NCBI GenBank assembly: GCA_030529405.1 | Contig: JAUMWZ010000047.1 | Coordinates: forward strand, 1 to 9,792 | Length of the DNA: 9,792 nt | Direction of reading: 5' to 3' | Origin: Bacteroides sp. | GTDB lineage: Bacteria > Bacteroidota > Bacteroidia > Bacteroidales > Bacteroidaceae | Part shown: piece after piece, positions 1-6,317 of the stretch | Layout of the letters: each line of letters starts with the position of its first letter | Position numbering within the stretch: position 1 is the stretch's first letter | Position numbers and translations under genes: made by a program | The notes under the pieces: model-generated | Told to the model about the DNA's origin: nothing | Seen by the model: the letters and a program-made list of their open reading frames with translations, nothing else | Databases searched by the model: none

Positions 1-775
1 CCACCGCCACAAAGAACACTGTCCACGTAAGCATAGAAAGAAAATATTGCACCATGGTAAAGCTTGAGATGTTGAGAACTCTTAGCAACAGCTTCGAACT
101 GAATGCTGTGAAACGATTCAATCCATACTTTACAGCATCAATCTTAATGTATGTGTAGACAAAAAAGAACAACACAGACGTTGCCTCTGATATAACAGAT
201 GCCAATGCAGCACCTTTTATACCCATTTCTGGCATACCAAAATGTCCGAATATTAAAGTATAGTCGAGAAAAACATTAACCACCGCCATCACAAGCGCAT
301 TTATAATAAGCACTTTTGTACGTGTAATACCGATGTAGAAAGCTCTAAACATGATGTTTATTGCAGAGAAAAAGAAACCGAAGACACGCCAATCTATAAA
401 TTCAACAGCACTATTATATACGGCATCTGATGACAACATAAATCGTAAGAAATCATCAGCATAGAGTTGAGAAAGGCTAAAAAGTATGGTAGAGATTAAC
501 AGCAGAAAGCCCACACCTTGATGAACAACGGGGCCAATATCCTCAAACCTCTGCTCACCATTACGTCGTGAAATGACTATTTGAGAACCAGTGCTAAACC
601 CGAAAGCAATAGTGAAGGCGCATATATAAAACAGTCCACCAATGGCAGATGCTCCAAGAGCAATTTCACTATAATGACCTAAAAAGGCAGTATCTGTTAG
701 ATTGATTATATTTTGTGCAAGAAGACTAAGAAGCATAGGGTAACTTATGCTCCAAATTTTCCTATTATTATACAT
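1..775 (-). CDS. MATE-family multidrug/Na+ (or H+) antiporter, N-terminal part (C-terminus outside window)
   Basis: An integral inner-membrane efflux transporter of the MATE (NorM/DinF-like) family, which exports cationic drugs or metabolites by exchange with Na+ or H+. I translated 258 codons without a stop; the gene continues past the left edge, and family members usually have about 440-450 residues. Visible features are the N-terminal segment RKIWSISYPMLLSLLAQNI followed by NLTDTAFLGH, the typical first-helix and loop pattern, then GFSTGSQIVISRRNGEQ near residues 60-75 and the GMPEMGIKGAALASVISEA stretch that opens the next helix. Several hydrophobic segments alternate with short charged loops. 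The chosen ATG (773-775) gives the standard family N-terminus. It lies only a few bases beyond the U-run of the rho terminator, so there is almost no separate leader. The substrate cannot be told from sequence. Confidence 0.9.
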   Translation of the reverse strand, partial: MYNNRKIWSISYPMLLSLLAQNIINLTDTAFLGHYSEIALGASAIGGLFYICAFTIAFGFSTGSQIVISRRNGEQRFEDIGPVVHQGVGFLLLISTILFSLSQLYADDFLRFMLSSDAVYNSAVEFIDWRVFGFFFSAINIMFRAFYIGITRTKVLIINALVMAVVNVFLDYTLIFGHFGMPEMGIKGAALASVISEATSVLFFFVYTYIKIDAVKYGLNRFTAFSSKLLLRVLNISSFTMVQYFLSMLTWTVFFVAV

Positions 776-817
776 AAAAAAAGCATTACTTTTATCAGGA
801 CACAAAAGTAATGCTTT
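774..817 (-). terminator. Intrinsic terminator of rho, abutting the MATE start codon
   Basis: A perfect 14-bp inverted repeat (arms 780-793 and 804-817, AAAGCATTACTTTT and its complement) encloses a 10-nt loop. On the minus strand it is followed by a run of T residues (about 776-782) and then directly by the ATG of the MATE gene at 775. This is a classical Rho-independent terminator, oriented to end the rho transcript. No matching T-run follows on the plus strand, so it should work in one direction only. Because the MATE start codon follows the T-run at once, read-through transcripts would carry the hairpin on top of the translation start. Confidence 0.85.
803..810 (-). promoter_or_regulatory. 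Possible -7 box for the MATE gene inside the terminator stem
   Basis: On the minus strand this reads TACTTTTG, an exact match to the Bacteroidetes -7 consensus TAnnTTTG and identical to the boxes before rho and rfbA. It would start transcription within or just after the hairpin loop, leaving a leader of about 20 nt. No TTTG-like -33 box is found 18-20 bp upstream, so this may be chance within the hairpin arm. Confidence 0.3.
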
Positions 818-860
818 GCAGGCTATTATTATATATAACCTAGTTTATGTTTAGTCTTCA

Positions 861-2768
861 TTAACTGTTCATACTAAGTAGAAACTCTTCGTTATTGTCT
901 GTCTTGCTCATTCTATCTTTGATACTGTCCATTGCTTCTACAGGGTTCATGTCAGCTAAGAACTTTCTCAATATCCACATTCTATCTTGTGTGGTCTTGT
1001 CAAGCAACAAGTCGTCGCGTCTTGTACTTGATGCAACGATATTTACAGCAGGGAATATTCTCTTATTAGCAATAGAACGCTCGAGTTGCAACTCCATATT
1101 ACCAGTTCCCTTAAATTCCTCAAAGATTACTTCGTCCATTTTCGAGCCAGTCTCTGTCAATGCAGTTGCTATAATTGTAAGCGAGCCACCGCCTTCAATG
1201 TTTCTTGCTGCCCCGAAAAATCTCTTTGGTTTTTGCAGTGCATTAGCTTCAACACCACCCGAAAGCACCTTACCCGATGCAGGAGTAGTAGTATTATATG
1301 CTCTTGCCAAACGAGTAATTGAGTCTAAGAAGATAACAACATCGTGTCCACACTCAACAAGTCTTTTCGCTTTCTCCAACACCATTCCCGCAATCTTTAC
1401 ATGCCTGTCTGCTGGTTCATCAAAAGTCGATGCTATAACTTCAGCGTTTACACTTCTAGCCATATCAGTAACTTCTTCCGGACGTTCGTCAATCAGCAAC
1501 ATAATCATATACACTTCTGGGTGATTTGCTGCTATTGCGTTGGCAATTTCTTTCATAAGTGTGGTTTTACCAGTCTTTGGTTGCGCCACAATCAATGCTC
1601 TTTGTCCCTTACCAATAGGTGTTATCAAGTCTACAACTCTTACCGATAGTGGGTCAGAGCCATCTCCTTTGCAAAGGTTAAACTTCTCATCTGGGAACAA
1701 AGGTGTAAGATATTCGAAAGCAATTCTATCTCTAATGAGCGAAGGGTCTTTGCCGTTTACTTTCAAAATCTTTACGAGTGGGAAATATTTTTCGCTTTCT
1801 CTTGGCGGACGTATTACTCCTTCAACCACGTCACCAGTCTTTAATCCCAATGACTTTATTTGTGATGGCGACACATACACATCATCAGGCGATGAGAAGT
1901 AGTTATAGTCTGCCGAGCGAAGAAAGCCATATCCATCGTTCATTATTTCTAACACTCCGTGTTGAAGCAACACTTCTCCGAAGTCATAGTCTTCTGCTTT
2001 GGTTTTGATTTGTGGTTGATTTGTTTCTGTTTGCTCTACACTTTGGTTTTGATTTCTGCTTACTTGTTTTTGATTTTTTCTATTGTTAGGTTGGAAATTT
2101 GTAGAGCCGTTATTTTGTCTTTGCGTTTGTTTGTTTTCTTCTTGTGCTTTTTCTTCTGCCTCTTGCTTTGTTGTTTCAAACTTGGCAATAAGCTCAGTTG
2201 GTAGTTCAACCTCTTTCTTCACTTCTATTTGTTCTACCGCAACAAAGTCGTCAGTCTCTGTTTCTGCCTTTGGTTTAGGTTGTTGTTCTTCTTTTTTATT
2301 CTTTTCAGCCTCTGCTGTTGTCTTTGTTTTCTTTTCTTCTGCAGAAATTTTTCTTGTTCCAGCCTGCTTACTTTCTTTTTCTTTTACTTTGTCATCGTCT
2401 TTACTGCTTTTTTTCTTAGTGGCAGCAGGCTTTTTTTCTTGTTTTTCTTCCACCTTTTGTGGTGTTTGTTCTTTATTTTCTTTTGCCACCTTTTCTTCTT
2501 TCTTCACTACTCCTCCTTCTTTAGTGGCAGATATTACTTTCACTTCTTTGTTCGAGTCTACTGCTCTTTGTCTTTTCTTTTTCTCTGGTTTTTTCTCCTC
2601 TTCTGTTGTGTTTGCTTTTTTTGTAGTACCTACAATAGCTTGTTCATCAAGAATGGCATACACCAGATTTTCTTTTGTCATTGAGTCAGCCTTCTTTATT
2701 TGCATTTCTTTTGCAATAGCCTGAAGTTCTGACAAGCTTTTTTCTTTCAATTGAATTATATTATACAT
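861..2768 (-). CDS. rho: Transcription termination factor Rho with large disordered insertion
   Basis: Hexameric RNA-dependent ATPase/helicase that ends transcription of untranslated RNA. It has 635 residues against 419 in E. coli. Order of parts: Rho_N helical domain at about 5-45 (LSELQAIAKEMQIKKADSMT); a low-complexity insertion at about 46-258; the OB/cold-shock RNA-binding domain at about 262-340 (GVLEIMNDGYGFLRS); then the RecA-like ATPase. The ATPase shows Walker A AQPKTGKT (395-402), DERPEEVTDM (427-436, including the catalytic Glu428), Walker B VVIFLDS (477-483), Q-loop VLSGGVEANALQK (501-513), R-loop EFKGTGNMELQLER (551-564), and Arg570 in NKRIFPA as the likely arginine finger. All key residues are present, so it should be active. 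The insertion is Lys/Glu-rich at about 50-210 and Gln/Asn-rich at about 212-252. The start (MYNIIQLKEKSLSEL) matches Bacteroides Rho proteins as I recall them. The gene is probably transcribed alone, from the promoter at 3001-3031 to the terminator at 774-817. Confidence 0.98.
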   Translation of the reverse strand: MYNIIQLKEKSLSELQAIAKEMQIKKADSMTKENLVYAILDEQAIVGTTKKANTTEEEKKPEKKKRQRAVDSNKEVKVISATKEGGVVKKEEKVAKENKEQTPQKVEEKQEKKPAATKKKSSKDDDKVKEKESKQAGTRKISAEEKKTKTTAEAEKNKKEEQQPKPKAETETDDFVAVEQIEVKKEVELPTELIAKFETTKQEAEEKAQEENKQTQRQNNGSTNFQPNNRKNQKQVSRNQNQSVEQTETNQPQIKTKAEDYDFGEVLLQHGVLEIMNDGYGFLRSADYNYFSSPDDVYVSPSQIKSLGLKTGDVVEGVIRPPRESEKYFPLVKILKVNGKDPSLIRDRIAFEYLTPLFPDEKFNLCKGDGSDPLSVRVVDLITPIGKGQRALIVAQPKTGKTTLMKEIANAIAANHPEVYMIMLLIDERPEEVTDMARSVNAEVIASTFDEPADRHVKIAGMVLEKAKRLVECGHDVVIFLDSITRLARAYNTTTPASGKVLSGGVEANALQKPKRFFGAARNIEGGGSLTIIATALTETGSKMDEVIFEEFKGTGNMELQLERSIANKRIFPAVNIVASSTRRDDLLLDKTTQDRMWILRKFLADMNPVEAMDSIKDRMSKTDNNEEFLLSMNS

Positions 2769-2996
2769 ATTGTATAAGTAAAGATTTATTTTTTATTTCT
2801 TATATATTACGTTCCACTATAGTAACCTCTTACCACATAAGATTTGATTTACCTCTCCCATTTAGCCTATTACATTTGTTAAATCAAGCAATCACAATTA
2901 AAGAAAAAATTATAGGTAAATCTGTTTTTTAGTTGATAAAGAATTCTCCTAACTCCATACTCACACAGAGTTTGATAGTAGAATAGAGATTAGTCA
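2769..2996 (-). promoter_or_regulatory. Long 5' leader of rho
   Basis: From the predicted start site near 2996 to the rho ATG lie about 228 nt without a convincing gene. A perfect 9-bp inverted repeat (GATTTACCT at 2846-2854, AGGTAAATC at 2914-2922) could form a long-range stem around about 59 nt. Two tiny minus-strand reading frames occur: 9 codons from 2958 (MELGEFFIN) and 14 codons from 2861 (MGEVNQILCGKRLL); neither has supporting evidence. The last 40 nt before rho are A/T-rich, as is usual for starts in this phylum. A leader of this length fits autoregulation, which is known for rho in E. coli, but here that is inference. Confidence 0.4.
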
Positions 2997-3000
2997 GTGG

Positions 3001-3031
3001 CAAAAGTATATTTATTTTTTTAATAACCAAC
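3001..3031 (-). promoter_or_regulatory. Promoter of rho (Bacteroidetes type)
   Basis: On the minus strand the -7 box TACTTTTG (3001-3008) matches TAnnTTTG exactly. GTTG (3028-3031) matches three of four bases of the -33 box TTTG at the standard 19-bp spacing. The spacer is A/T-rich. Predicted transcription start is near 2996. Confidence 0.7.
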
Positions 3032-3071
3032 TATATTCAATGTTTTTTCTTTTGCCAAGCACGACATAAAC

Positions 3072-3197
3072 AATGCCTTTGCAGATAATATACAGTTTAG
3101 AAGTCAGTTATATATGGTTTGCAAGTCAGGTGTATATGGTTTAGATATTGATTATATAGAGTTTGCAAAACACGTGTTATAGAGCTTGAAACACACA
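3072..3197 (+). repeat. Array 1 of RTATAY/16-bp-core repeats (22-bp period)
   Basis: Hexamers ATATAC (3088), ATATAT (3110), GTATAT (3132) and ATATAG (3154, one mismatch to RTATAY) start exactly 22 bp apart. A decayed fifth position lies at 3176 (GTTATA). Cores: 3072-3087 is a diverged TTGCAA-type core on the minus strand; 3094-3109 is AGTTTAGAAGTCAGTT; 3116-3131 is GGTTTGCAAGTCAGGT; 3138-3153 is TTTAGA-type; 3160-3175 is AGTTTGCAAAACACGT. TTTAGAA and TTTGCAA cores therefore alternate, which gives a 44-bp higher-order unit. The array sits just downstream of the tilS stop codon, and its main cores are on the plus strand. Confidence 0.85.
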
Positions 3198-3224
3198 CAT
3201 TATTGTCTTGCTCGCACGTATAGA

Positions 3225-4502
3225 CTACTCAACAATAGTGTATATAAGCACTCGTTTTGTGTTGTTGTCCACTCTAAATCTGTTGTCCGTGCGTCTGCCA
3301 ACGACCCAAGCTATGTCGTTGCCAAAACAAAGCAAATGTTGCTTTGACTTCTCTGTTATCGGCACTTTTTGGTCAGTAAGAAAGTCGCTAACCAGCTTCT
3401 TACCCTTCATTCCAAAAGGTATGAACCAGTCGCCAGTTACAAATAGCCTTACTTGCTCATCGCCCCTAATTTTATCTTTGTCGAAGTATGCCACATTCTT
3501 GTTGGGGTCTATCTTGAAGTTATCATCAACCTCTACTTCCCGAACGCTAAACTTAGGCTTGCAACACATCTCAACATCTGCCAACGACGAAACGATAAGT
3601 CTTTCTCTGTCTTTCAACACTTGCCAACCGTCAGAGCGAAACACTTTGCCCGACTGACTATCTAGCGATTTATATATATTCCTTGTCTGCTGAAAGTTAA
3701 ATCCTTTATCTTTCAGTATCTCAAACAACAGAGTTTCTGCCTCAGGCTCTTTTTTTATGGCCTCAACGCATATGTCATCTCCTCGTAAGACCCTCTTTTT
3801 TGCCTCGTCTATATATATATTATATATCTTGAAAGCAGACATCACATTCTCGGCAGAACGATGTATGTTTTCTTTTGCTCCTGCATTTATCTGCAAAAGC
3901 ATAGGTATGATGTTCAGCCTTATTTTATTCCTTGCATACTCATCTTCGTTGTTTGTGCTGTCGGTAACATAGTCTTGCCCCTCACAGTCAAGATATTTCA
4001 ACACCTCATCTCTTGTCATGCAAAGCAGGGGGCGAATAATTCTGCCATTCACAGGCTTTATTCCTGCCAATCCGGCAACACCTGTTCCACGAACAAGGTT
4101 AAGCAAAACTGTCTCTACGCTGTCGTCTTTGTGGTGTGCAACAGCAACATAATCCAAGTTGTTGCTACTTCTAATCTCCTCAAACCATTGATAACGCAAC
4201 TCACGTGCAGCCATTTCTATGGATTGCTTGTTTCTCTCTGCATAGCCAACAGTATCGAAACTAACTTTGTGTAGTTTCACATTCAGCCTTTCGCATAAAC
4301 TTACCACAAACATTTCATCAGCATCAGACTCATCTCCTCTAAGGTTAAAATTGCAGTGTGCCGCCTCACAATAGTAGCCAAGTGAGTTCATGATGAGCAA
4401 CAGAGCAACAGAGTCTGCCCCACCGCTCAAACCTATGAGTATCTTGTCTGACTTAGACAAAGGAATATTTTCTGCTATGTAACGAGCAACTAAATCATTC
4501 AT
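3225..4502 (-). CDS. tilS: tRNA(Ile)-lysidine synthetase
   Basis: Cytosolic ATP-dependent enzyme that attaches lysine to C34 of tRNA-Ile(CAU), changing the anticodon to read AUA and the charging from Met to Ile. With the ATG at 4500-4502 it has 425 residues, normal for the long form. The PP-loop SGGADS is at 26-31; further N-type ATPase motifs are AAHCNFNLRG (47-56), AHHKDDSVETVLLNLVRGTG (122-141), IIRPLL (155-160), DSTN (181-184) and RNKIR (191-195). The C-terminal TilS domain shows GDWFIPFGMKGKKLVSDF (367-384). An in-frame ATG at 4583 would add 27 residues, but it lies inside a repeat array and the extension lacks family similarity, so I reject it. The short start (MNDLVARYIAENIPLS) gives the usual 25 residues before the PP-loop. 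The gene is divergent from rfbA. Confidence 0.97.
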   Translation of the reverse strand: MNDLVARYIAENIPLSKSDKILIGLSGGADSVALLLIMNSLGYYCEAAHCNFNLRGDESDADEMFVVSLCERLNVKLHKVSFDTVGYAERNKQSIEMAARELRYQWFEEIRSSNNLDYVAVAHHKDDSVETVLLNLVRGTGVAGLAGIKPVNGRIIRPLLCMTRDEVLKYLDCEGQDYVTDSTNNEDEYARNKIRLNIIPMLLQINAGAKENIHRSAENVMSAFKIYNIYIDEAKKRVLRGDDICVEAIKKEPEAETLLFEILKDKGFNFQQTRNIYKSLDSQSGKVFRSDGWQVLKDRERLIVSSLADVEMCCKPKFSVREVEVDDNFKIDPNKNVAYFDKDKIRGDEQVRLFVTGDWFIPFGMKGKKLVSDFLTDQKVPITEKSKQHLLCFGNDIAWVVGRRTDNRFRVDNNTKRVLIYTIVE

Positions 4503-4508
4503 ACACTG

Positions 4509-4516
4509 CAAAGTTA
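4509..4516 (-). promoter_or_regulatory. Putative -7 box of tilS, next to the start codon
   Basis: TAACTTTG on the minus strand matches TAnnTTTG exactly and ends only 6 nt before the tilS ATG (4502). If used, transcription would begin at about 4503-4505, giving a leaderless or nearly leaderless mRNA. The expected -33 position (4536-4539) reads AATG, a poor match, so confidence is limited. Confidence 0.45.
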
Positions 4517-4565
4517 CTCTTGTTAGCCGACATAACATTAAATATCGGCGGAAAATATTCTCGTC

Positions 4566-4669
4566 AATAGGTTTGCAAACCATATACAGCTTGTTTCTAA
4601 ACTATATATATCTGACTTGCAAACTATATACAACTGATTTCTGAACTGTATACAGTTTGCAAAGCCACT
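4566..4669 (-). repeat. Array 2 of RTATAY/16-bp-core repeats (22-bp period)
   Basis: Hexamers ATATAC (4582), ATATAT (4604), ATATAC (4626) and GTATAC (4648) start exactly 22 bp apart. Five cores flank them: four on the minus strand, read right to left as AGTTCAGAAATCAGTT (4632-4647), AGTTTGCAAGTCAGAT (4610-4625), AGTTTAGAAACAAGCT (4588-4603) and GGTTTGCAAACCTATT (4566-4581), plus one on the plus strand, AGTTTGCAAAGCCACT (4654-4669). The cores strictly alternate between TTGCAA and TTAGAA/TCAGAA types. Where the two orientations meet, a perfect 14-bp palindrome AACTGTATACAGTT is formed (4644-4657). Bases 4571-4588 recur exactly at 7559-7576. The array lies between divergent tilS and rfbA. Confidence 0.9.
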
Positions 4670-4685
4670 TTTTACAGTCTTTTAG

Positions 4686-4716
4686 TTTGTTGTTTATGCT
4701 ATGTTTGATACTTTTG
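4686..4716 (+). promoter_or_regulatory. Promoter of the rfbA gene cluster
   Basis: A perfect Bacteroidetes-type promoter: -33 TTTG (4686-4689), 19-bp spacer, -7 TACTTTTG (4709-4716). Transcription should start near 4721, about 89 nt before the rfbA ATG. It lies 16 bp beyond repeat array 2. Confidence 0.85.
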
Positions 4717-4737
4717 CAATAATCTAACATTGACATA

Positions 4738-4768
4738 GGCGTGTTGATAGCAAAACTATTGGTACGCC
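4738..4768 (+). promoter_or_regulatory. Hairpin in the rfbA 5' leader
   Basis: Arms 4738-4750 (GGCGTGTTGATAG) and 4756-4768 (CTATTGGTACGCC) can pair along 13 bp around a CAAAA loop. Nine pairs are Watson-Crick and four consecutive ones are G-U wobbles (4743-4746 with 4760-4763). Such wobbles pair in RNA but not as a DNA palindrome, which hints at an RNA-level role. No T-run follows, so it is not a terminator. It ends 41 nt before the rfbA ATG. Function unknown. Confidence 0.5.
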
Positions 4769-4809
4769 ACGCAAAACCAACATATAACACCACACAAAAA
4801 GTTCTGCAA

Positions 4810-5685
4810 ATGAAAGGAATAGTCTTAGCGGGTGGGTCTGGAACAAGGCTTTACCCAATAACAAAGGGAGTGAGTAAGCAACTTCTGCCTATATACGACA
4901 AACCGATGATATACTATCCTATCTCGGTGCTTATGCAGGCTGGAATAAGAGATATACTCATTATATCTACTCCAACAGATTTGCCTGCTTTCAAACGATT
5001 GCTTGGCAGTGGCTCAGACTATGGCGTACGATTTGAATATGCAGAACAGCCATCGCCCGATGGATTAGCACAAGCATTCATAATAGGAGAAGAGTTTATA
5101 GGTAATGACTCTGTATGTTTGGTGCTGGGCGATAATATCTTTCACGGAACAGGATTTACATCTTTGCTCAAAGAGGCTGTCATTGATGCGGAAAACAACA
5201 AGGCAACAGTCTTTGGCTATTGGGTAGAAAATCCTCAAAGATATGGTGTGGCAGAGTTTAACAAAGAGGGCGACTGCCTGAGCATAGAAGAAAAACCACA
5301 ACAACCGAAGTCGAACTATGCGGTTGTGGGACTCTATTTCTATCCTAACGAAGTGGTGCAGATAGCCAAAACGATAAAACCATCGGAGAGAGGTGAGCTT
5401 GAAATAACATCAGTAAATCAATCGTTTCTGTCGGCAGGCAAGCTGAAAGTAAAGACACTTGAACGTGGTTTTGCTTGGTTAGATACTGGAACTCACGACT
5501 CATTGGCTGAAGCCTCAATATTCATTGAGGTTATTGAGAAACGACAAGGACTAAAAATTGCTTGCTTAGAAGGTATTGCTCACTCGCAAGGGTGGATTGA
5601 TGACGATAAAATCCGTCAATTAGCTGCACCTATGCTAAACAATCAGTATGGACAATACCTGCTGAAAATGATAGAAAAGAGATAA
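4810..5685 (+). CDS. rfbA: Glucose-1-phosphate thymidylyltransferase
   Basis: Joins dTTP and glucose-1-phosphate into dTDP-glucose and pyrophosphate, the first and feedback-controlled step of dTDP-L-rhamnose synthesis, in the cytosol. It has 291 residues, the normal RmlA length. The nucleotide-binding loop GGSGTRLYP (8-16) and KQLLPIYDKPMIYYP (23-37) open the protein; LGDNIFHG (106-113) carries the metal-binding Asp108; EEKP (160-163), ERGELEIT (193-200) and WLDTGTHDSL (223-232, Asp225 likely second metal ligand) complete the active site. An in-frame ATG at 4741 would add 23 residues before the standard MKGIVLAGGSGTRLYP; those codons overlap the leader hairpin, so I choose 4810. First gene of a probable rfbA-rfbC-rfbB operon with its own promoter at 4686-4716. 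Confidence 0.97.
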   Translation: MKGIVLAGGSGTRLYPITKGVSKQLLPIYDKPMIYYPISVLMQAGIRDILIISTPTDLPAFKRLLGSGSDYGVRFEYAEQPSPDGLAQAFIIGEEFIGNDSVCLVLGDNIFHGTGFTSLLKEAVIDAENNKATVFGYWVENPQRYGVAEFNKEGDCLSIEEKPQQPKSNYAVVGLYFYPNEVVQIAKTIKPSERGELEITSVNQSFLSAGKLKVKTLERGFAWLDTGTHDSLAEASIFIEVIEKRQGLKIACLEGIAHSQGWIDDDKIRQLAAPMLNNQYGQYLLKMIEKR

Positions 5686-5744
5686 CACTCAGAGGGCAGA
5701 CAAAGCATATAAAAGGCAAAACGGAAACATCACAGAGCAGAAAG

Positions 5745-6314
5745 ATGAAGTTTATAAAAACAGATATTGAGGGGGTTGTAATCATAGAACCAACTGTTTA
5801 CGGCGACGAAAGAGGATATTTGTTCGAGTCGTTCTCTTTAAGAGAGTTTACGGAGCAGGTGGGTTGCGTTGAGTTTGTTCAAGAAAACGAGAGCTACTCA
5901 AGATATGGTGTTGTGCGTGGACTTCACTTTCAGAAACCACCTTATGCACAAGCCAAGTTAGTGAGGGTTATAAAAGGCAGGGTGATAGACGTTGCCGTAG
6001 ACATCAGACAAGGGTCGCCAACATACGGAAAACACATTGCTGTGGAGCTAAGCGAAGACAATCATCGACAGATATATATACCACGAGGATTTGCACACGG
6101 CTTTGCTGTGCTTAGCGAAGATGTTATTTTTCAGTATAAGTGTGACAACTACTACTGTCCACAAAGCGAAGGTGGCATAGCGTGGAATGATGAACAAATC
6201 GGAATTGATTGGCAGTTGCCAACAGCAGACATCACACTGTCCGCCAAAGACAAAGAACACAAAAAACTAAGCGAACAAGACTGCTTTTTTCAATATAACA
6301 AAAACGAAAAGTAA
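5745..6314 (+). CDS. rfbC: dTDP-4-dehydrorhamnose 3,5-epimerase
   Basis: Inverts C3 and C5 of dTDP-4-keto-6-deoxy-glucose to give dTDP-4-keto-L-rhamnose, the third step of the pathway. It has 189 residues, the usual RmlC size. Cupin-fold motifs are YGDERGYLFESF (19-30), RGLHFQ (58-63, His61 the likely catalytic base), QAKLVRVIKGRVIDVAVDIR (69-88), IPRGFAHGF (112-120), Tyr131 in FQYKC as the likely catalytic acid, and GGIAWND (143-149). It begins 59 bp after rfbA with no terminator between, which fits one operon. Its last codons and stop touch the first repeat core of array 3. Confidence 0.96.
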   Translation: MKFIKTDIEGVVIIEPTVYGDERGYLFESFSLREFTEQVGCVEFVQENESYSRYGVVRGLHFQKPPYAQAKLVRVIKGRVIDVAVDIRQGSPTYGKHIAVELSEDNHRQIYIPRGFAHGFAVLSEDVIFQYKCDNYYCPQSEGGIAWNDEQIGIDWQLPTADITLSAKDKEHKKLSEQDCFFQYNKNEK

Positions 6315-6317
6315 ACC

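Larger units (their letters stand above)
2769..3224. other. rho/tilS intergenic region (456 bp)
   Basis: No protein gene is visible here. Read from left to right it holds the rho leader, the rho promoter, a short unassigned stretch (3032-3071), the 22-bp-period repeat array (3072-3197) and 27 bp up to the tilS stop codon. No clear terminator hairpin follows tilS, so tilS transcripts may run into the array or toward rho. Confidence 0.7.
4503..4809. other. tilS/rfbA divergent intergenic region (307 bp)
   Basis: It holds the putative tilS -7 box (4509-4516), repeat array 2 (4566-4669), the rfbA promoter (4686-4716) and the rfbA leader with its hairpin (4738-4768). I see no protein-coding gene. 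The reading frames crossing it are extensions of tilS and rfbA or pass through the repeats. Confidence 0.75.

Noticed and set aside
895..2724. Long plus-strand reading frames opposite rho.
   Set aside because: They are the antisense of a well-conserved gene; their Ser/Phe/Cys-rich products mirror the Lys/Glu-rich Rho insertion and show no family similarity.
3811..3827. An ATATAT-rich stretch inside tilS that resembles the repeat hexamers.
   Set aside because: It encodes IYNIYID in a conserved-length gene, lacks the 16-bp cores and has no 22-bp spacing.
4526..4549. Dyad GCCGA...TCGGC upstream of tilS as an operator.
   Set aside because: Only 5 bp match with a 14-bp gap; too weak to claim.
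4602..4793. A 63-residue minus-strand reading frame between tilS and rfbA.
   Set aside because: It consists of repeat array plus the rfbA leader read backwards, with no recognisable protein features.
4741..4809. A 23-residue N-terminal extension of RfbA from the ATG at 4741.
   Set aside because: The family begins at MKGIVLAGGSGTRLYP, and the extension overlaps the leader hairpin.
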